From Coptis chinensis (Eukaryota > Streptophyta > Magnoliopsida > Ranunculales > Ranunculaceae), in the NCBI GenBank assembly GCA_015680905.1, contig CM027378.1, forward strand, positions 89,681,501 to 89,745,500: a stretch of DNA of 64,000 nt. Direction: 5' to 3'. A program made the position numbers and the translations under genes. Every line of letters begins with the position of its first letter. Positions within the stretch are counted from its first letter, which is position 1. Shown here one piece after another: positions 27,065-40,691 of the stretch. Under the pieces are notes generated by a model. The model made no database searches. It saw nothing but the letters and a program-made list of their open reading frames with translations, and had not been told where the DNA came from.

Positions 27065-30000
27065 CTGTAAATAGTCAATAAAATTCAAAGAGTTTGAAGT
27101 AGAAATTTATTGAAAACATCTATCTAGCGTGATGTATATGTTAGAGATGAACTAATAAGAAAAACTTATGAATTGAAATTGAAAATTTACTAGTTGGGAA
27201 ATCTATTAATTTATTACGATCTTTTTAATATTTTCCCCAAGTACAACCACCTCCTCCACTCTCATCGTTTCAAGCTTCCCTACTATTTTTTCTTTTTTCT
27301 TTTTTCTATTTCACTGTCAAATTACGTAAATATCTTTATATATCTTTAATATATAAAAAACTAGCCTCATGCACGTACTTTCTCGCGCGTTGTATTAAAC
27401 AGACAGAGATACTACCAAACAAAATAGGGACCAACAAAATAAGATCCCAAATAATGGGAATTGGATCATTACCATTTTTCTTCCTCAAAGATAGCGAAGG
27501 GGCCTAGCAAATTTTATGTACCGTTTCTTCTAAAATTCTAGCATAATTCTTTGGCCATTGCATCAATCAAGCTCACACTCAACCCATTATTAATAATCAA
27601 ACTTTCAAAAGATTTTTTTTTATAATAATGCATCCCTTGCTTCGTCTTTTCTTACTAAATTTGGTGCCAATGCTTATGCTTGAATCATGCAAGCATATCT
27701 TTGCTTTATAGAAAAATATAGAAGTCGGTGAACAGTAATGATTAACATACGTCACAGTGGGTATGCTTGAATCAACATGAAGCATATTTGATATATAGCA
27801 ATCATGTGTCATGGAGTTAGTATGAGATAACGGCTAGAATGTTCATCCATACACTATAATGATGTGAATGCTATTGTTGACAAACTTCAAGGTTTTACTT
27901 GTTGATAAAATTAACTAATTGGAGGAGTTTATAATCATCTCAATGAGTTGCATAGATTTCACCTGAGTAAAAACAACACTTTCATCAAGAGAGATTCCAA
28001 TAAATTACCTAGTATTTGAATTTCAAGACAAAAAGTGTCATTTACTTTAGGTATGTATCTCACAATGTGGGTTGTCAAGTTTTCTAGGACGCTTGTCAAC
28101 AAAAGTTTAAGCAAGACTAAGATTTCTAACTTAACTATATGCTTAGGAAGAAGCTCATTAATTTCTTGCACCTATTAACCATGCAACCCTTATTTTCTAA
28201 CTGAATTTTTAATGGTGGCTGGGAATTCAGGTACTATACATAACGACAAAAAGAAAAAGAAAAAATAAATATAATAACAATTGAACATTTGAAACATAGC
28301 AATAAATATAAGAACCAAAAAGCCTTGTGTGGGCAAGTTTAACTGCAAGAATGGTACAATTAGGAATCCCCGTTAAACTAAACTAGCAATAAGTTCAAGT
28401 CAACTAAAGTCTAAAACAACTTATTAGAAGCGATGGATGACAATGATGAAATCATTTAAATCTATTAACGAAGAGCACCCCAAATATACTTTAGACAACC
28501 AGGATGTACTTTGAAATATATCAATTATTTGCTTGCAAAAAATTATCTAGGACTTTTAGTTATATTTGTTTTAACTATCAAATCTTAAAGAGAACTTATA
28601 CAAACCCCAAAAGCTTCTCCAATTCGAGCAAGATTTATTCCACCCTTGCTCGTTGAATTTCACATATCTCTGGTGGTTCAAGATAAGTATATAAAAACAA
28701 ATGGAAGATAAGCATATCTCAATACCGGAAAAGCCTTTGCAACAAATCTTATTCCTATGTATAATTACAAAATGGTAAAGTTTTGGGTCGTAGGAGTTAC
28801 TCACTCAGGGCATAACACTTTGCACCTTTACTACAATAACACACTAAAACAGAATTTACAATAAAATAAATAACAAACAATGGAATGCAGATCGAATAAT
28901 ATCCTTACGCCAAAATAGGTTGGTGACTCAAAAACATATATAACTCTACTACGTAGATCTAATGCACAACTCAGTATGTTAAAATATTAAATTAGCTAAC
29001 TGGCTTAAGGTCCGCTGAGTTAGATATCTGGATACCACAAAATGTTGTCAAGTTGCATACTTTAGGCTCTTTTGGGATAAACTATTTAGCGGGAAGGGCC
29101 AAAATTCAATATCATATATTCATAAAAGTCCCATTAAGGATATGCGCATAGGGAAAGCACATATAGGCTAATCTAGTTCTCCCATGACAATTCATACGTG
29201 CTAGGACAAATTTCGGTGAACTGTACTTCTCCCACCTTATCTTTAACATGAAACCAAAGTTGCAGCTTTTAATTACAACAATCATTGACTTTTTTGCATA
29301 CAAACAATATAAAGGAAATTCTAAATTGAAGAAGTGCATCTAACCGATAGTTACCGTTTCACGCCCCGAAATTGGAATGCTAAGACAATATGGTTCTTTC
29401 TATCTCGAAATGATTCGCAATCAAAGACACCTAGAACCAACCCAAAAAAAACATTATTAGCTTATCAATGATCACATATGCTAAAAACTTTTGGATCCTA
29501 AATTGAAAAGTTGTAAAAGAAGCTTATGTTCAAGTAGAAATAAGTATACCGCTGGCACATGAATCCAAGTAAAAATGTTGAAATGCAAACTAATTCGCTC
29601 GTAAAAACAAATAGAATAAATGCAAAGCTGAACTTGAAATGCAAGCCAATTCACTCGCCCCCATTAACGGCAGTTCTTACTTCTTAGTATGACGGGGGCT
29701 GATTACCCATTCCAATTGATTAACCAAAAACTTTGATTGCCTAGTAGGTCACATGCATGTTAGTATGGGGATGGAGAAAAATGACCTTGCATGACTTGTG
29801 GATTCAATGGTGTGCAAAAAGAATTCAGCAAAGCGGTATCATTTGGTTCTGCTAGTAAATCTCCTACTCATAGGGCAAAATGAAAAAATCAGTCAAGCTA
29901 TTCCATGTTTTGTCAACACCCTTATGCAATTTTATTATTGTTTTATTTTTCATTGTTCTATAATTTATAGATCACAAAGATTCTACACAGATATCTATAC

Positions 30001-30747
30001 CAAACTAATACCATAAAAGTAGATGAACTGCCAATTCTTTTAATAAGCACATACATAATAATATGAAAACTGAATTAAATAGAACTTCATTGCTGCAATT
30101 GCCTGAAAATATCCTCCATGACAAACTACAAACAACAAAAACTGAGTAATTGAACCATACATACTACAGGTTTCCACTTTGTTGCTCCTAGCCCCATCCA
30201 ACGGGGTAACATAGCATATTACAACTATTTCATAGAAAGAGGATTGCCAGAGTTCCTGAAAACACCAATTCAAGATTAACCATTGAACATACTTGGGTTC
30301 CTAAGGAAGAAGAAGTGAAATATAAATGGAAAAGAACATAAGAAATTCGTATTTTTTACCCAATTACTTTCAGCGAATATATGGAGAAGGAAAAATGGTT
30401 ACCTGATGATTCAAGATCGAGCTTGGCAATGTGTCAGAGAATTTTGTCTCGCCCAATGCTTATTTGAATTGGCGTTACACTAATAATAGCAAAAATAGAA
30501 ACATCTTGGAAGCTGGGTAATTATGAAAAGAACTATAGAGTCGATCGAAGAAAGAAAAAATACAAATGGCTATTAGAGCAGATTGATAGAGATGGCGAGA
30601 AAAAATTTGAAAGCTTTAGAGAGAGGGAGACGAAGAGAGACTGAATAACAGTGTTTTGAGATTGTACGTCCTAGGGTAATTTGGTAATTTTCATATTTTT
30701 GTTTTTAAAGAGTAAAATAGTAACTTAACGTTTATAATTTTTTTTAC
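27065..30747 (-). other. Long 5' intron / upstream region of the Myb-like gene, copy 1
   Basis: AT-rich sequence with no convincing coding stretch. On -, the CAG|GTAACC at 30403/30402 could be the donor of a leader exon transcribed from about 30650, and TTTTCAG near 30258 could be an acceptor. The terminal part is the right edge of the duplication. Confidence 0.35.
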
Positions 30748-33700
30748 ATTGTTAGATGCTTTTGAAACCAAACGAAATCGTGGATTCGACATCGAATCAT
30801 CGGGATTAATAAAAAACACACCCGAAGTCCGGATCCAAACTTGTTATGTGAACCGTCAGGTAGACTATCGGGCGCCGAAGACGGGTAATAGATGTGGATG
30901 ATACCGCTGTTCCCCAATTGTTGCCTTCATCAACGGATGGGCTTTCGCCTTGATTATTTTCGGGGACCATATCATCAATTGGAAAATCCGACATCAAAGA
31001 TGCAAGAACATGACCTTTTTCCGGCGCGCGGTTCGAAGTAATGCTATATGCACTCAAGTAACTTTCCCATTCAGCCGGTCTACTTTCGACTCTTTGCGTT
31101 ATGGAGCACTTTGCGAAATAGGGTTTCGGCTGTATACCTTGACCAATCGCCCTTGAAAGTACGGCTTGGGCGCCTTGCAGAGTGAACTAAAGCGAGAGCA
31201 ATTTTCAATTCTTGAATATCTAGTTTCGCCCGTTAGAGTTTTGCTAATGAAAAAAATTGGCCCATCTTCGCCATCAACAAATAAAACGGCACTTTACGCC
31301 GGTTGCGTGGCAGTAAGTAAATTCCTACAAAGGTTCCCCTTCAGAATCGGACTAGCCAAAATGGGAGGTGAAACCAGATATTTTTAATTGATCGAAGGCA
31401 TTTTCACACTCATCATTCCATCGGCCGAAGTCTTTTAACATCTGAAAGAAAGGACGACATTTATCGGAATATTTGGAGATGAAACGATTTATTGCCGCCA
31501 GCGCCCGTGAGTTGTTGTATCTCCTTCTTTTGTTTGGTGATGGCATATCGAGGATTGCTTTCGATTTGTTCAGTGGTTTGTTTCAATGCCTCTGCGAGTC
31601 ATCAAGTAACCCAAGAACTTTCCCGAGATCAAGCAAAAGAGCATTTTGACGGATTGAGCCGCGATATTAAACTTTTTCCACTCTTGTGAATATTTTTGTA
31701 AATCCATCGATGATCACTAATGATTTTGATTTAACAACCATGTCGCCAATGTATGCTTCCATAATCTTGCCTAGCATGTCTCCAAATATAGTATTGATCA
31801 TTTGCTGGTAAAGTGGCCAAAGATTCTTCAACCCGAAAAGGCATCACTTGATAGCAAAAATACCTTGATCAGTTATGAATGATGTTAATTCCTCGATCTT
31901 CATCGCACAACGGGATCGATAGTAACCTCGCTAAAGCCCATAAATGATAAGCGTGGAAATCCAGATGTGGCATCAACAAGTTCGATATCCGGAAGAGGGA
32001 ATGGGTGTATAGGGCATGCTTTGTTAAGATTGGTGAAGTCGATGCATACTCATCTTGCCATTCTTCTTCGACCTTGCTACCACGTTGGACAACCATCTAG
32101 GTATGAAATCGGGCTTAATAAAATTGACAGAGAGTAAACGATCAATCTCTTCTTTAACCTTTAGCTTTCTATCGGAGCCATACGCCCGGGCTTTTTGTCG
32201 TATTGGGCTTAACACTTGTATCAATGTCAAGCTTGTGACAGCAACCTTTGGGTGTATACGGCATTTGCTCCAAAGACCAAGCAAAAATGCTCTTGTTCTT
32301 TTCGAGTAGAGTAACCATATCCCTTTGTTCATTTTCCGATAGCTTCGGCTGATATGAAGGTTGTTTCTTTGCTAGATTCTCCAATTTGAACTTCTAAGAG
32401 GCGGTCTATAGTCGGTGGTCCTTCACTTGCTGATATGGTGGGAACGCTTTTATTTGTGGTCTTGGATTGTGCTTGAATGACTTCTTGTGAATTGCTTAAA
32501 ATTGTGTTTCCATGCATATCAGTTGACGATAATCATCTAATATTCTTTCGTGACAAACGCTAGAAGCCATCCGATCTCCTCAGATTTTGCAAATTTTGTC
32601 TAGAGATGGAAATTTCACTACTTGGTGGAGAGTAGAGACAACAGCACCCATCCATACAAGGAGCCAATCCCTACCTAAAATTGCATTGTAGGAAGATTTG
32701 CAGTTCATTAAAAGAAAATCAATGTTGATCGCCTTTTATCCATGAGTTTGACCGGTAAAGAAACTCTTCCGACCGGAGTTCTTCTTTGTTCCATCAAAAC
32801 CGATTATCGGGTTGTTATCCAGGACAATCAAATTTTCTAAGAGTTTCATGTCATTATAACAACCTCGCAAAAATTACACTAGCGTAACTTCCGGTGTCTA
32901 TCATGACACTTATTTGTACTTCGCCATAGACCAATGTAATTCGTGGATAACGACCGCATCGTGAATGAGGGTGATGAATGCCAATTAGGTCTCCGTCGAT
33001 TAAAACATAGTGGGCTTGGTTCGATGGTTTCTATCGAAGTTCCTTCAATAAAATCGGCTATTTATGTGATATAACTCACGTAAAATCCCAACTTTTCTCT
33101 TTGCTCACATTTTTTTTTGTGCGTGACACGCCGTTGATTTCGGTGTGACCCGGCTTTGATGACGGTGTAACTTGAGATTGACAAATTTCGGTTGGCTTTT
33201 AGTGCTTAAGAATTCCTCAATCCCCTTCTACTAGCTTTTTTGTATCTTTCCTCGTAAGGATCTGATTGTTCAGTTTCGTGACCAAAGTCATTGTGGAAAA
33301 GACACCATAGATTTTATCACGCCAGACTTTGTTCCTTCGGTAAAAGGCATTGGAGGGAAAAGCAGATGCGCGACTTTTAATCTTCTCATAGATTGAGGCA
33401 TATTTGGCATTGATGGAGTGAGCTTCATCTCTTCTCGAAAATTGTTTGTCTTTTTTAAGATCCCGCTTCGGTTTGTTGAGTTTCCATCAGGCTTTGTTTT
33501 ACGCTTTGCTTTTGATATCCGTAGAGATTTTCCTCTAAAATCTTTGTCCTGAAGCTCGCCGCCGCAGATCTATTTCAAACATTGATGAACCCAGTGGCGT
33601 TAGTGTGAACAAGTCAGATTTCGGGGGGGAGGATCTCTTACCCGATGAGTTATATATTCCATTAGTATCAAAACGGAGAGCTTCTTTGAATGCATGAATG

Positions 33701-35821
33701 ATCATCATTGTCCGCACATCCGCGGACTTCGCTTGATTTTGGCTAAACGGACAACGAATTTTGCAAGTGTTTCATCTTTCTCGTTGTTTTGTGTTTAGCA
33801 AGATATTGACATCTTTGGGCCGAGTCCAATTATGTTGAAATCGATCCGCGGAACTGATCCGCTAACTCTGGAAAGATTCGATAGATCTAGCCGAACTTCC
33901 AGATAGCCATCGCAAGAAAGCTTCCCCTTTAGGGTTGGGGGGAAAAAGTTTGCATAAGAGAGCGCCATCCTTACGCCAAAGAACTAGCCTGCTTTTGAAC
34001 TCCATAACATGGTTGTTTGATCGCCTTCGTTTCATCGCACTTAGGCAATGCGCCGCTTTGAAAACCTTCCCGATGTTCTCGCATTTTGTATACGCCAGAA
34101 AAACGCCCAACGATGTCTTCATTTACCGCTAAGTCTTTCCAATGTTTTTCTTTTAGATCGGTATTATTCATTGCCTTTTAACGATGTCTTTAATCCGCTT
34201 TCAAGATATGTTATTCCTTCATTTTGTTTGGCTAACGGACGACTTTGTGGTTGAACTTCTTGACTTTGTGTCATATCGTCTTCCGGTTGTTGCCCATATC
34301 CGAAACCTGGGGTGCTCCGGACTTTGCGAGACCTATGGCGGAAGTTTGAAATGTCTCCGATTGCACCGGAGAGTAATCTATATGATGAGTGTTATCTCTA
34401 TGTCGTTCTTCCGGTTGTCTTCTACACGATTCCTTCGTTCAAGTCGAAGTCTTAGGTCGCGATTCAGATCTTTGCCCGAGGTCATAGCTTTCAATGCCCC
34501 AAGCGTGAGTTCTAATGTGGGTGGTATCCTCCGTCCGCCGTGTAATGTCGGTGCTGCTATCCGGCTTACGAGGTTTGTATTACCCCCGGTAGTATGGTCG
34601 GTGGCTTGTTCGGTGTGAATCGATTCACTTGGGGAGATGCGACGACTAGTATGTGACTGTGATGTTGTCTATCATCACCGCTATTAGGACCGTTGACATC
34701 GGGAGTCCTCAACGCCTTTTAATAAATTGGTTGAAATATGTCGTGGCTTTGGATTGATTTGGGACGATTTTTGGGGACATCATCGATTGGTTGAAATCTT
34801 TCGCTATTGCTTTGCAATCGGTGGAATACTCGCTGTTTTCTCCCGATCTTGGGATTCTTGATGGAATAGATGAAGCAAATTATCATTGTTGTCTATCATA
34901 CTTGCTTCCCTTCATCTATTTGTTTCGCAAGTCCGCATTATGCTCCTTTTCCTTCTAAGTTTGTTCTGTGAGCTTTCGAGTCATTTCTTCATCACCGCGG
35001 TATGTCGTTATCATTTTGGATCTGCAACCATATTTTCATCTCAGATCCGGATCCGGATCTCGGATGCGCATCCTGGCGAATTAGTATCATTAGAGGAGAA
35101 GATATCGGAGCCCTGTGACCTTGGAAATTTAGATCCGCTTACCGCCTTTGGCACCGAAGCAACAAAGGTGGAGCTTGTTGGTTTGATGCAACTTGATCGA
35201 CACGAACTTGACATTTTGTTGATTGTTTCCCCTCGATGGTTGTGCTTTTGCCTCGCTTGTTTGCTAGAGATCTTGTTATAGTAGCCATTAACAAAGATCG
35301 AGAGAGAGATCGTGGAAGAGAACGCGTTAACAAGAACCATGAGACGGGCGCCCAATTATGTTTGGGTAAGAATTCACCCGCACACACCATATGAATCTGC
35401 AAGGGGAGATGTTGTATAAAGAATGAAGGCGTGCCTTAATGGCTGCCTATTATCCGGAATATGTATCCGTAATCAAGTCTCTAAAAACGTAGTTCTTTGT
35501 TAAGTGGAGAGTCCTATTTATAGAGAAAATAAGAGTCCCCGACAAAGACAAGGACTCTTTACTAGATAGGACGGGTTAACTGAACATGTGACCGCTCAAG
35601 TGTGGGATGGGCCGTCCGATGTCTACTTCTTCATGCGAGCCGCCCAAGTAGCTAACTAAAGCGTGAGCCGTCCGGTGGCTAAGTGGACATATGAGCCATC
35701 CAAGTGGCTAAGTGGACATGTGAGCCGTCCAGGTAGCCGAGGATCGGTCACTTAGACTTACTATAAAGACTAAGTCCCTAATGAGTTCGTTAGCCAGGGT
35801 ACGAATGTGGACGTACGTACA
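30748..35821 (-). mobile_element. Truncated Ty3/gypsy LTR retrotransposon
   Basis: Reading leftward: 5' LTR (35821-35359), a GGGCGCCC primer-binding-like site, a gag start near 35280, gag with FPPNPKGEAFLRWL (about 33980-33910), an aspartic protease motif VMIDTGSYASVIF (about 32908-32868), reverse transcriptase entry RLLSVNFIKPDFIPRWLSNV (about 32140-32080), connection segment ALAAINRFISKYSDKCRPFF (about 31500-31445), and an RNase H edge (about 31057-30806). The element stops at the duplication junction, so integrase and the 3' LTR are missing. The frame is broken by many stops and indels. Order and motifs fit Ty3/gypsy; the lineage was not determined. Confidence 0.82.
35359..35821 (-). repeat. 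5' LTR of the gypsy element
   Basis: On - it begins TGTACGTACGTCC and ends ACCCAAACA, two bases before the primer-binding-like region. It holds short internal repeats around GTGAGCCGTCC and GGCTAAGTGGACAT. Its first base abuts the start of duplication copy 2 exactly. Confidence 0.65.
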
Positions 35822-37655
35822 ATCATATCGAGCTCTAAGTTATTGGCTCATTACTAGAGGAACCAGACAATCTTCAACAAGTTCAACATTGGCAAAATGA
35901 TTTCCACCAACATGTGTGTTACCCAATACTTTTTTCACTCTCTCAGGATTTGCTTGAGTTCTCAGTGGCATAATAAGAAAGCACTGACGAGCTCCTAAAT
36001 GCAGGAGGACAATATTAAATCTTGAAACAAATAGGTATCCAACAAAGGGCATGCTCATCCACTTATTTAAAGGTGCGTAACCTTCTTCATGTAGGATTAT
36101 TTTCATCACATAAACAACCTCATTTTGAGTGTACAAAGTACAATAAAGGGGGAGGTGGTTAATAAGCCCTTGGTACAAGTCCTTTCTTATCTGTGGCAAG
36201 TCTTCTTGACTTCTTCCTAATGTAATGCACAAAGCTCTATAACCGCAGTTTTGCCATCGCATGCGGGGGTCATCGACTCTAACAATGTATTTGTGCATTT
36301 TTCAGGAATATCTAACCCGTAATCGTTGGGACCCCTCGTCTTTCCAAAGTCTAACCCATCTTTCACATTTTGTGGTGTGGCTGTTTTAGGAGAAGCCTTA
36401 TTTCTTGGTGTGGTTGTTTTTTTAGAAAACTTCTTTCTTAGTGTGATGTGGGTGTTTTGGGTTTGTATTTTTGGAGAAGGTTTCTTTCTTGGTGTGGTGT
36501 GGATGTTTTGGGTGGGCGTAGTGTTTGGTTGTGATGATATCCACTCCTCATGGTCACGTTGAGAATATTTAAAATGAGATGAATCTCGCTTTGAAGAGTT
36601 CTCATCTCAAGTTGGAAGCTTTCTCCTGCAGCTACTTTTCAGTCGACCTTTGGTTTTTGCTTCCTCACGAGGCGGTACTAGCCATGTACTTTATGGTACG
36701 GCAATCTCCATAAACTTCCTAATCATAACCGTCGCTTCTTCGTAAACAATTGCAAACCTTTTCATGAACAAGTCGATCGAAGGTGTAACATCGGGACCAA
36801 CACCCACCGACACATTGGGAGAAGCAAACAATATTTTCCAAAGGGGGGTCGGCGGTAGTACCAAAGGAATGGACCACTCTTACTCTTCAAACTCAATTAA
36901 TTCATGAACACATGACAATCCATGGCTCGCTCGTAACAAATAACACCAACACCGATCTCTCCATCTTTAACACGCTTTTACGAGGTATCTATTTCTTCAT
37001 ATAGTAAGTCCAAACACTTGCGTGAGACAAGACCTCTCGAAGTTCATGAAACAAAAGAATCTCGGTGGTGGTGAAGTTACAATCATACTCCTCTCTCGAG
37101 GTAGCTCTAATCTCGGACACATCGGATCTCTAAAATCGGGTGGATTAAGCTAAACATACTCAAAAAAATCATGGCAGTTTGCATTTTCTAGTACACACTT
37201 CACCGAAAGCATGAGACCCTTCAACTCTATTGGTCGTTGTACTCCCCCAAAGTGAATGTGTTGGTTAGTCCAACAACATATGAATCGATCCCCCGTGAGA
37301 AAACCAAGTCTCTCGCGAAATAACTAACACAATCGAGTACTCAATCCTCGTAATATTTTTCCAAAGCATCTCATCTATGCTGGAAAATAATCTCTGTATT
37401 CGATTTGACTACAGTGTTCCATGAGAACTGGGCCTTGTCTACACGTTCTGTGGTTGGAAAAATATCGTAACATTTGAAAGGACGCACGTAGCGATATGCC
37501 ATCTACATAGATGTTTGTGTGCATTAGGAAAATCTTTGTCAGCGGCACTCATCAGGGCCAAGTTCCTGTCAGACACGATCACGGATGGACTTATGTTACC
37601 AAGCAAGCCACTAAACTGATGTAGGGCCCACTCATAGTCGACTATTGTTTCAGAC

Positions 37656-37658
37656 TAA
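37656..37658. repeat. Harbinger target duplication TAA (left)
   Basis: TAA here and at 40689-40691 flanks the element. The empty site is intact in copy 1 at 7048-7050 (CAGACTAAAGCA). Confidence 0.9.
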
Positions 37659-40600
37659 GGGGCCATTTGTTTTTGCCTCTTATAAGACATTGATGTCTTA
37701 TAACCTCTTATAAGAGGGCATGATGATTTTGGCATTTTTTGTTTTGTTTTTGCCTCTTATAAGAGGCATTCTACTAGAAATGTCTTATAAGAGGCATGAT
37801 TTCTGTAAGTACCAAAATTGGATCTACTACAATTTTGTAAGTCTTGTAAGCTGGAAAAAGACACAAACGCCCCAAACACACTACCCTTTGCCCTCGTTCT
37901 CTCTTCTGCCTTCTCTAAAAACTCATTTCTTCCCAACCCAAACCGCCACACCCATTGCCTCCATTTCTATTGTTTTTCGCTCCCGCGTATGCGTGGCTGT
38001 CTTCGCCATTTGCCTCCATTATCGGTGAGATATTTCAAGCATCATAATTTTTTAGTATTATATTTAGTAGTTCAGCACACTATATTATAAGAAGCAACAA
38101 GCTGATGGTTCTCGCTATTTTTTTCTGGAAAAATGTTAGAATTTCCCTATTTATTTGATTGATCTGATACTTACCGAACCCCTCAACAGATTTTCTTACT
38201 ATTTTAAGAGATAGATTGATTGAATATTTTAGTATTTTCTGTTTTTGTCCTTGATTTGCTTTCTTATAACTCAGATACAAGTAAGGGGCTTTTCATTCCA
38301 GAACAACAAGATTTTAAGCGGGGCCTTTTGTGATAGCAAACAAACTAGGTCGATTCGCCACGTGTATGTAATAACAAAGTCCGGATAAGAATATCTTCTC
38401 GTACTATAATTAAAATTTACCCGAGTGTGGAAAACAGAATCAAGACATATCGCACACAATAGTAGTGTATATACTGACTTCTATTTTCACTTGCTTGTGT
38501 AGATTACACACTAATGGAAAGTCTAATGGAAGGTGTCAGGAATAATAAATCCTTAGTGGAGATGAATGTAAAATTGAAATCAGTATCCTTCACTTGTAGC
38601 TTTACTAATGGAGAATCAGAGAGTTGAACACTTTGGACTTTTTCTTCCATTGTATTTAATGAACCTCCGATCTTAATTATGCTAAAAGGAAACTATTTCC
38701 ATGGTAAATCCCCACCAACTGTTATCCTTTTGGTCCCTTTTAGCTACTGGGATGTCAATCGTATTTTATAGAAATTGGTGTAGTTTGTATGTCACCCATT
38801 TTCTGGAAATGATTAGATTAGTAATTGATGTTAAGGAATTATTAGATTAGAAATTGGTGGAAAAGTATAATGTTAAGGAATTGACTTGTATAGTTTTATG
38901 TGATGGATACATTGAAATGGTTATTCTTTTTATATGTAGGTCTATATGGATTCTTTTAAGTTATCATTGTTGGTGAGTCTTATAGCATTAATAATATTGC
39001 TCAAACGTGCAAGAAGAAATACACTCCCAAGGAGAGTCCGTCAAAAGATGTGCATTTCCAAACGTAGTGGAGAAGATTTAGTTAGGGAGACTTTGAATGG
39101 TCCATCAAAACAAATTTTCCAATCATTTAGGATGGAAAAAGAATCTTTTCAAGCATTGTGTAGTCATTTTCGAGAGAGAGGGTACTTGGCCAATAGTAAA
39201 CACCTACTTTTGGAAGAGAAGATGATGATGTTCTTGTTAACACTTAGTCATAACACTCGTATGACACATGTAAGTTGGTTATTCCAACATTCTGGAGAAA
39301 CAATTCACAAGTACTTTCATGAAGTGTTGAAAGCTATGATTTTGTTTTCCAAAGAGATGATTGTACCACCATCTTGGGATGCCCCAGTTGGAGAACTTAG
39401 AAGTTATAAGGAACTTAGAGAAGGAGCATTCAAAGGGGCTGTTGGAGCATTAGATGGCACTCTCATTCATGCGCTTATTCCTCCTAGCAAACAAAGACCC
39501 TTACAGGAGGAAGAGGTGGAAAAGATTGTTGGCAAAATGTGTTGGCAATTTGTGACTTTGACATGAAATTCATATATCTTTGGGTTGGATGGGAGGGACT
39601 GCCCATGATGCTAGGGTGTTAACTACTTCAAAGTCGCGGAATCCACTTTGGGTTTCCATTACCTCCTCGAGGTAAATGTGTAGTCTTTGTTTTATTGTAA
39701 TGTTATCTACAAAGTTATTACTTGTATATGTGTACTAAATTGTCATCTATTTCTATTGTATAGATACGTATTATCTATGTGACGCGGCTTACACGCATAC
39801 CAGGGGCTTTATGGCTCCATATCGTGGTGTACGATATTGGCTTGTCGACTACGCGTCACGCCCCGGGAGTCTTTTAGGACAAAGGAGGAGAAGTTTAACC
39901 ATAGCCATTCAAAACTAAGGAATGTGATTGAGAGGAGCTTTGGAGTTTTGAAAGCTAGGTTCCCTATTTTGAGCAAGATGTCAGGGTATAAGTTTCCAAT
40001 TCAGAGGAACATAGTCATTGCTTGTATGGCTCTTCATAACTTCCTTCGTAGAGTTGCCCTCAACGATGTGTTATTCCAAGCATATGGTAATGAGGAACTT
40101 CTTGTGAATAATCATATTCCTGTAGACCCAGAAACAAATGATGGTGTTGAGCAAGTTTTCAGGCCACAAGATCAAGCTTATATGGTTAATTTACGATCTC
40201 AAGTTGCAGATATCCTTATGGCTAGGCCTAATAATCCCGAGTGATGTTTTTGTTAGTTGTGTTTTATGATGTTTAACTTCTTGTAAACTCTTGTTTGATT
40301 TGTTATATTTATGACTTGTAAACTTTATTTTTCTGACATATCATTGATATGAGAATGTTTAGACTTTTTTGCTTGGCGTTTGAGTTTATTATATTGTGAC
40401 ATGTAAACAGGTTGATTAACATGAGATATATAGGCGCGAAAGAAGATCATTTTGTTGAATAATGATTGGAAGTACAAGTTATGTAATGGTATGTAAAACA
40501 GGGTTATATTTGTCAAATAACCATCTATAAGATGTTGTGTGTTTGTTTTTTCTTTTTTTATAAGTCCTTATAAGAGGAACTTAAAATGAAAAACAAACCA

Positions 40601-40688
40601 GTTTATAAGACCCACTTATAAGACCCTCTTATAAGACCATGTCTTATAAGACCCTCTTATAACTTAAACCAAAAAAACAAATAGGCCC
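37659..40688 (+). mobile_element. PIF/Harbinger DNA transposon, 3,030 bp
   Basis: Ends GGGGCCATTTGTTTTT (left) and, on -, GGGCCTATTTGTTTTTTT (right) form the inverted repeat. The target duplication is TAA, as PIF/Harbinger requires (TWA). Copy 1 provides the empty site. Both sub-terminal regions are packed with the palindrome TCTTATAAGA or its half CTTATAAG: about five in the first 140 bp and about six in the last 130 bp. One transposase gene is present; the Myb-like second protein typical of many members is not seen. Confidence 0.93.
38946..40244 (+). pseudogene. PIF/Harbinger (HARBI1-like) transposase, frameshifted
   Basis: DDE nuclease that cuts and reinserts the element. Open from the ATG at 38946 through a hydrophobic start, FQALCSHFRERGYL and GAFKGAVGALDGT with the first catalytic Asp (about 39450). 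A shift near 39533 puts ICDFDMKFIYLWVGWEGTAHDARVL (second Asp near 39610) in another frame. An intron of about 90 bp (after PPRG near 39672, to about 39764) precedes YYLCDAAY and GFMAPYRGVRY. A further shift near 39850 precedes NVIERSFGVLKARFPIL, with the Glu near 39930, and ALHNFLR. The stop is at 40242-40244. All three DDE residues are visible, but at least two frame breaks separate them. Confidence 0.9.
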
Positions 40689-40691
40689 TAA
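40689..40691. repeat. Harbinger target duplication TAA (right)
   Basis: Partner of 37656-37658. Confidence 0.9.

Noticed and set aside
26437-27081. Open frame of 214 codons on +
   Set aside because: Antisense of the Lys/Glu-rich exon; Ser/Phe/Leu-rich composition is the mirror of Lys codons.
34184-35281. Open frames on + in the spacer
   Set aside because: They are opposite-strand shadows of the degenerate gypsy gag region.
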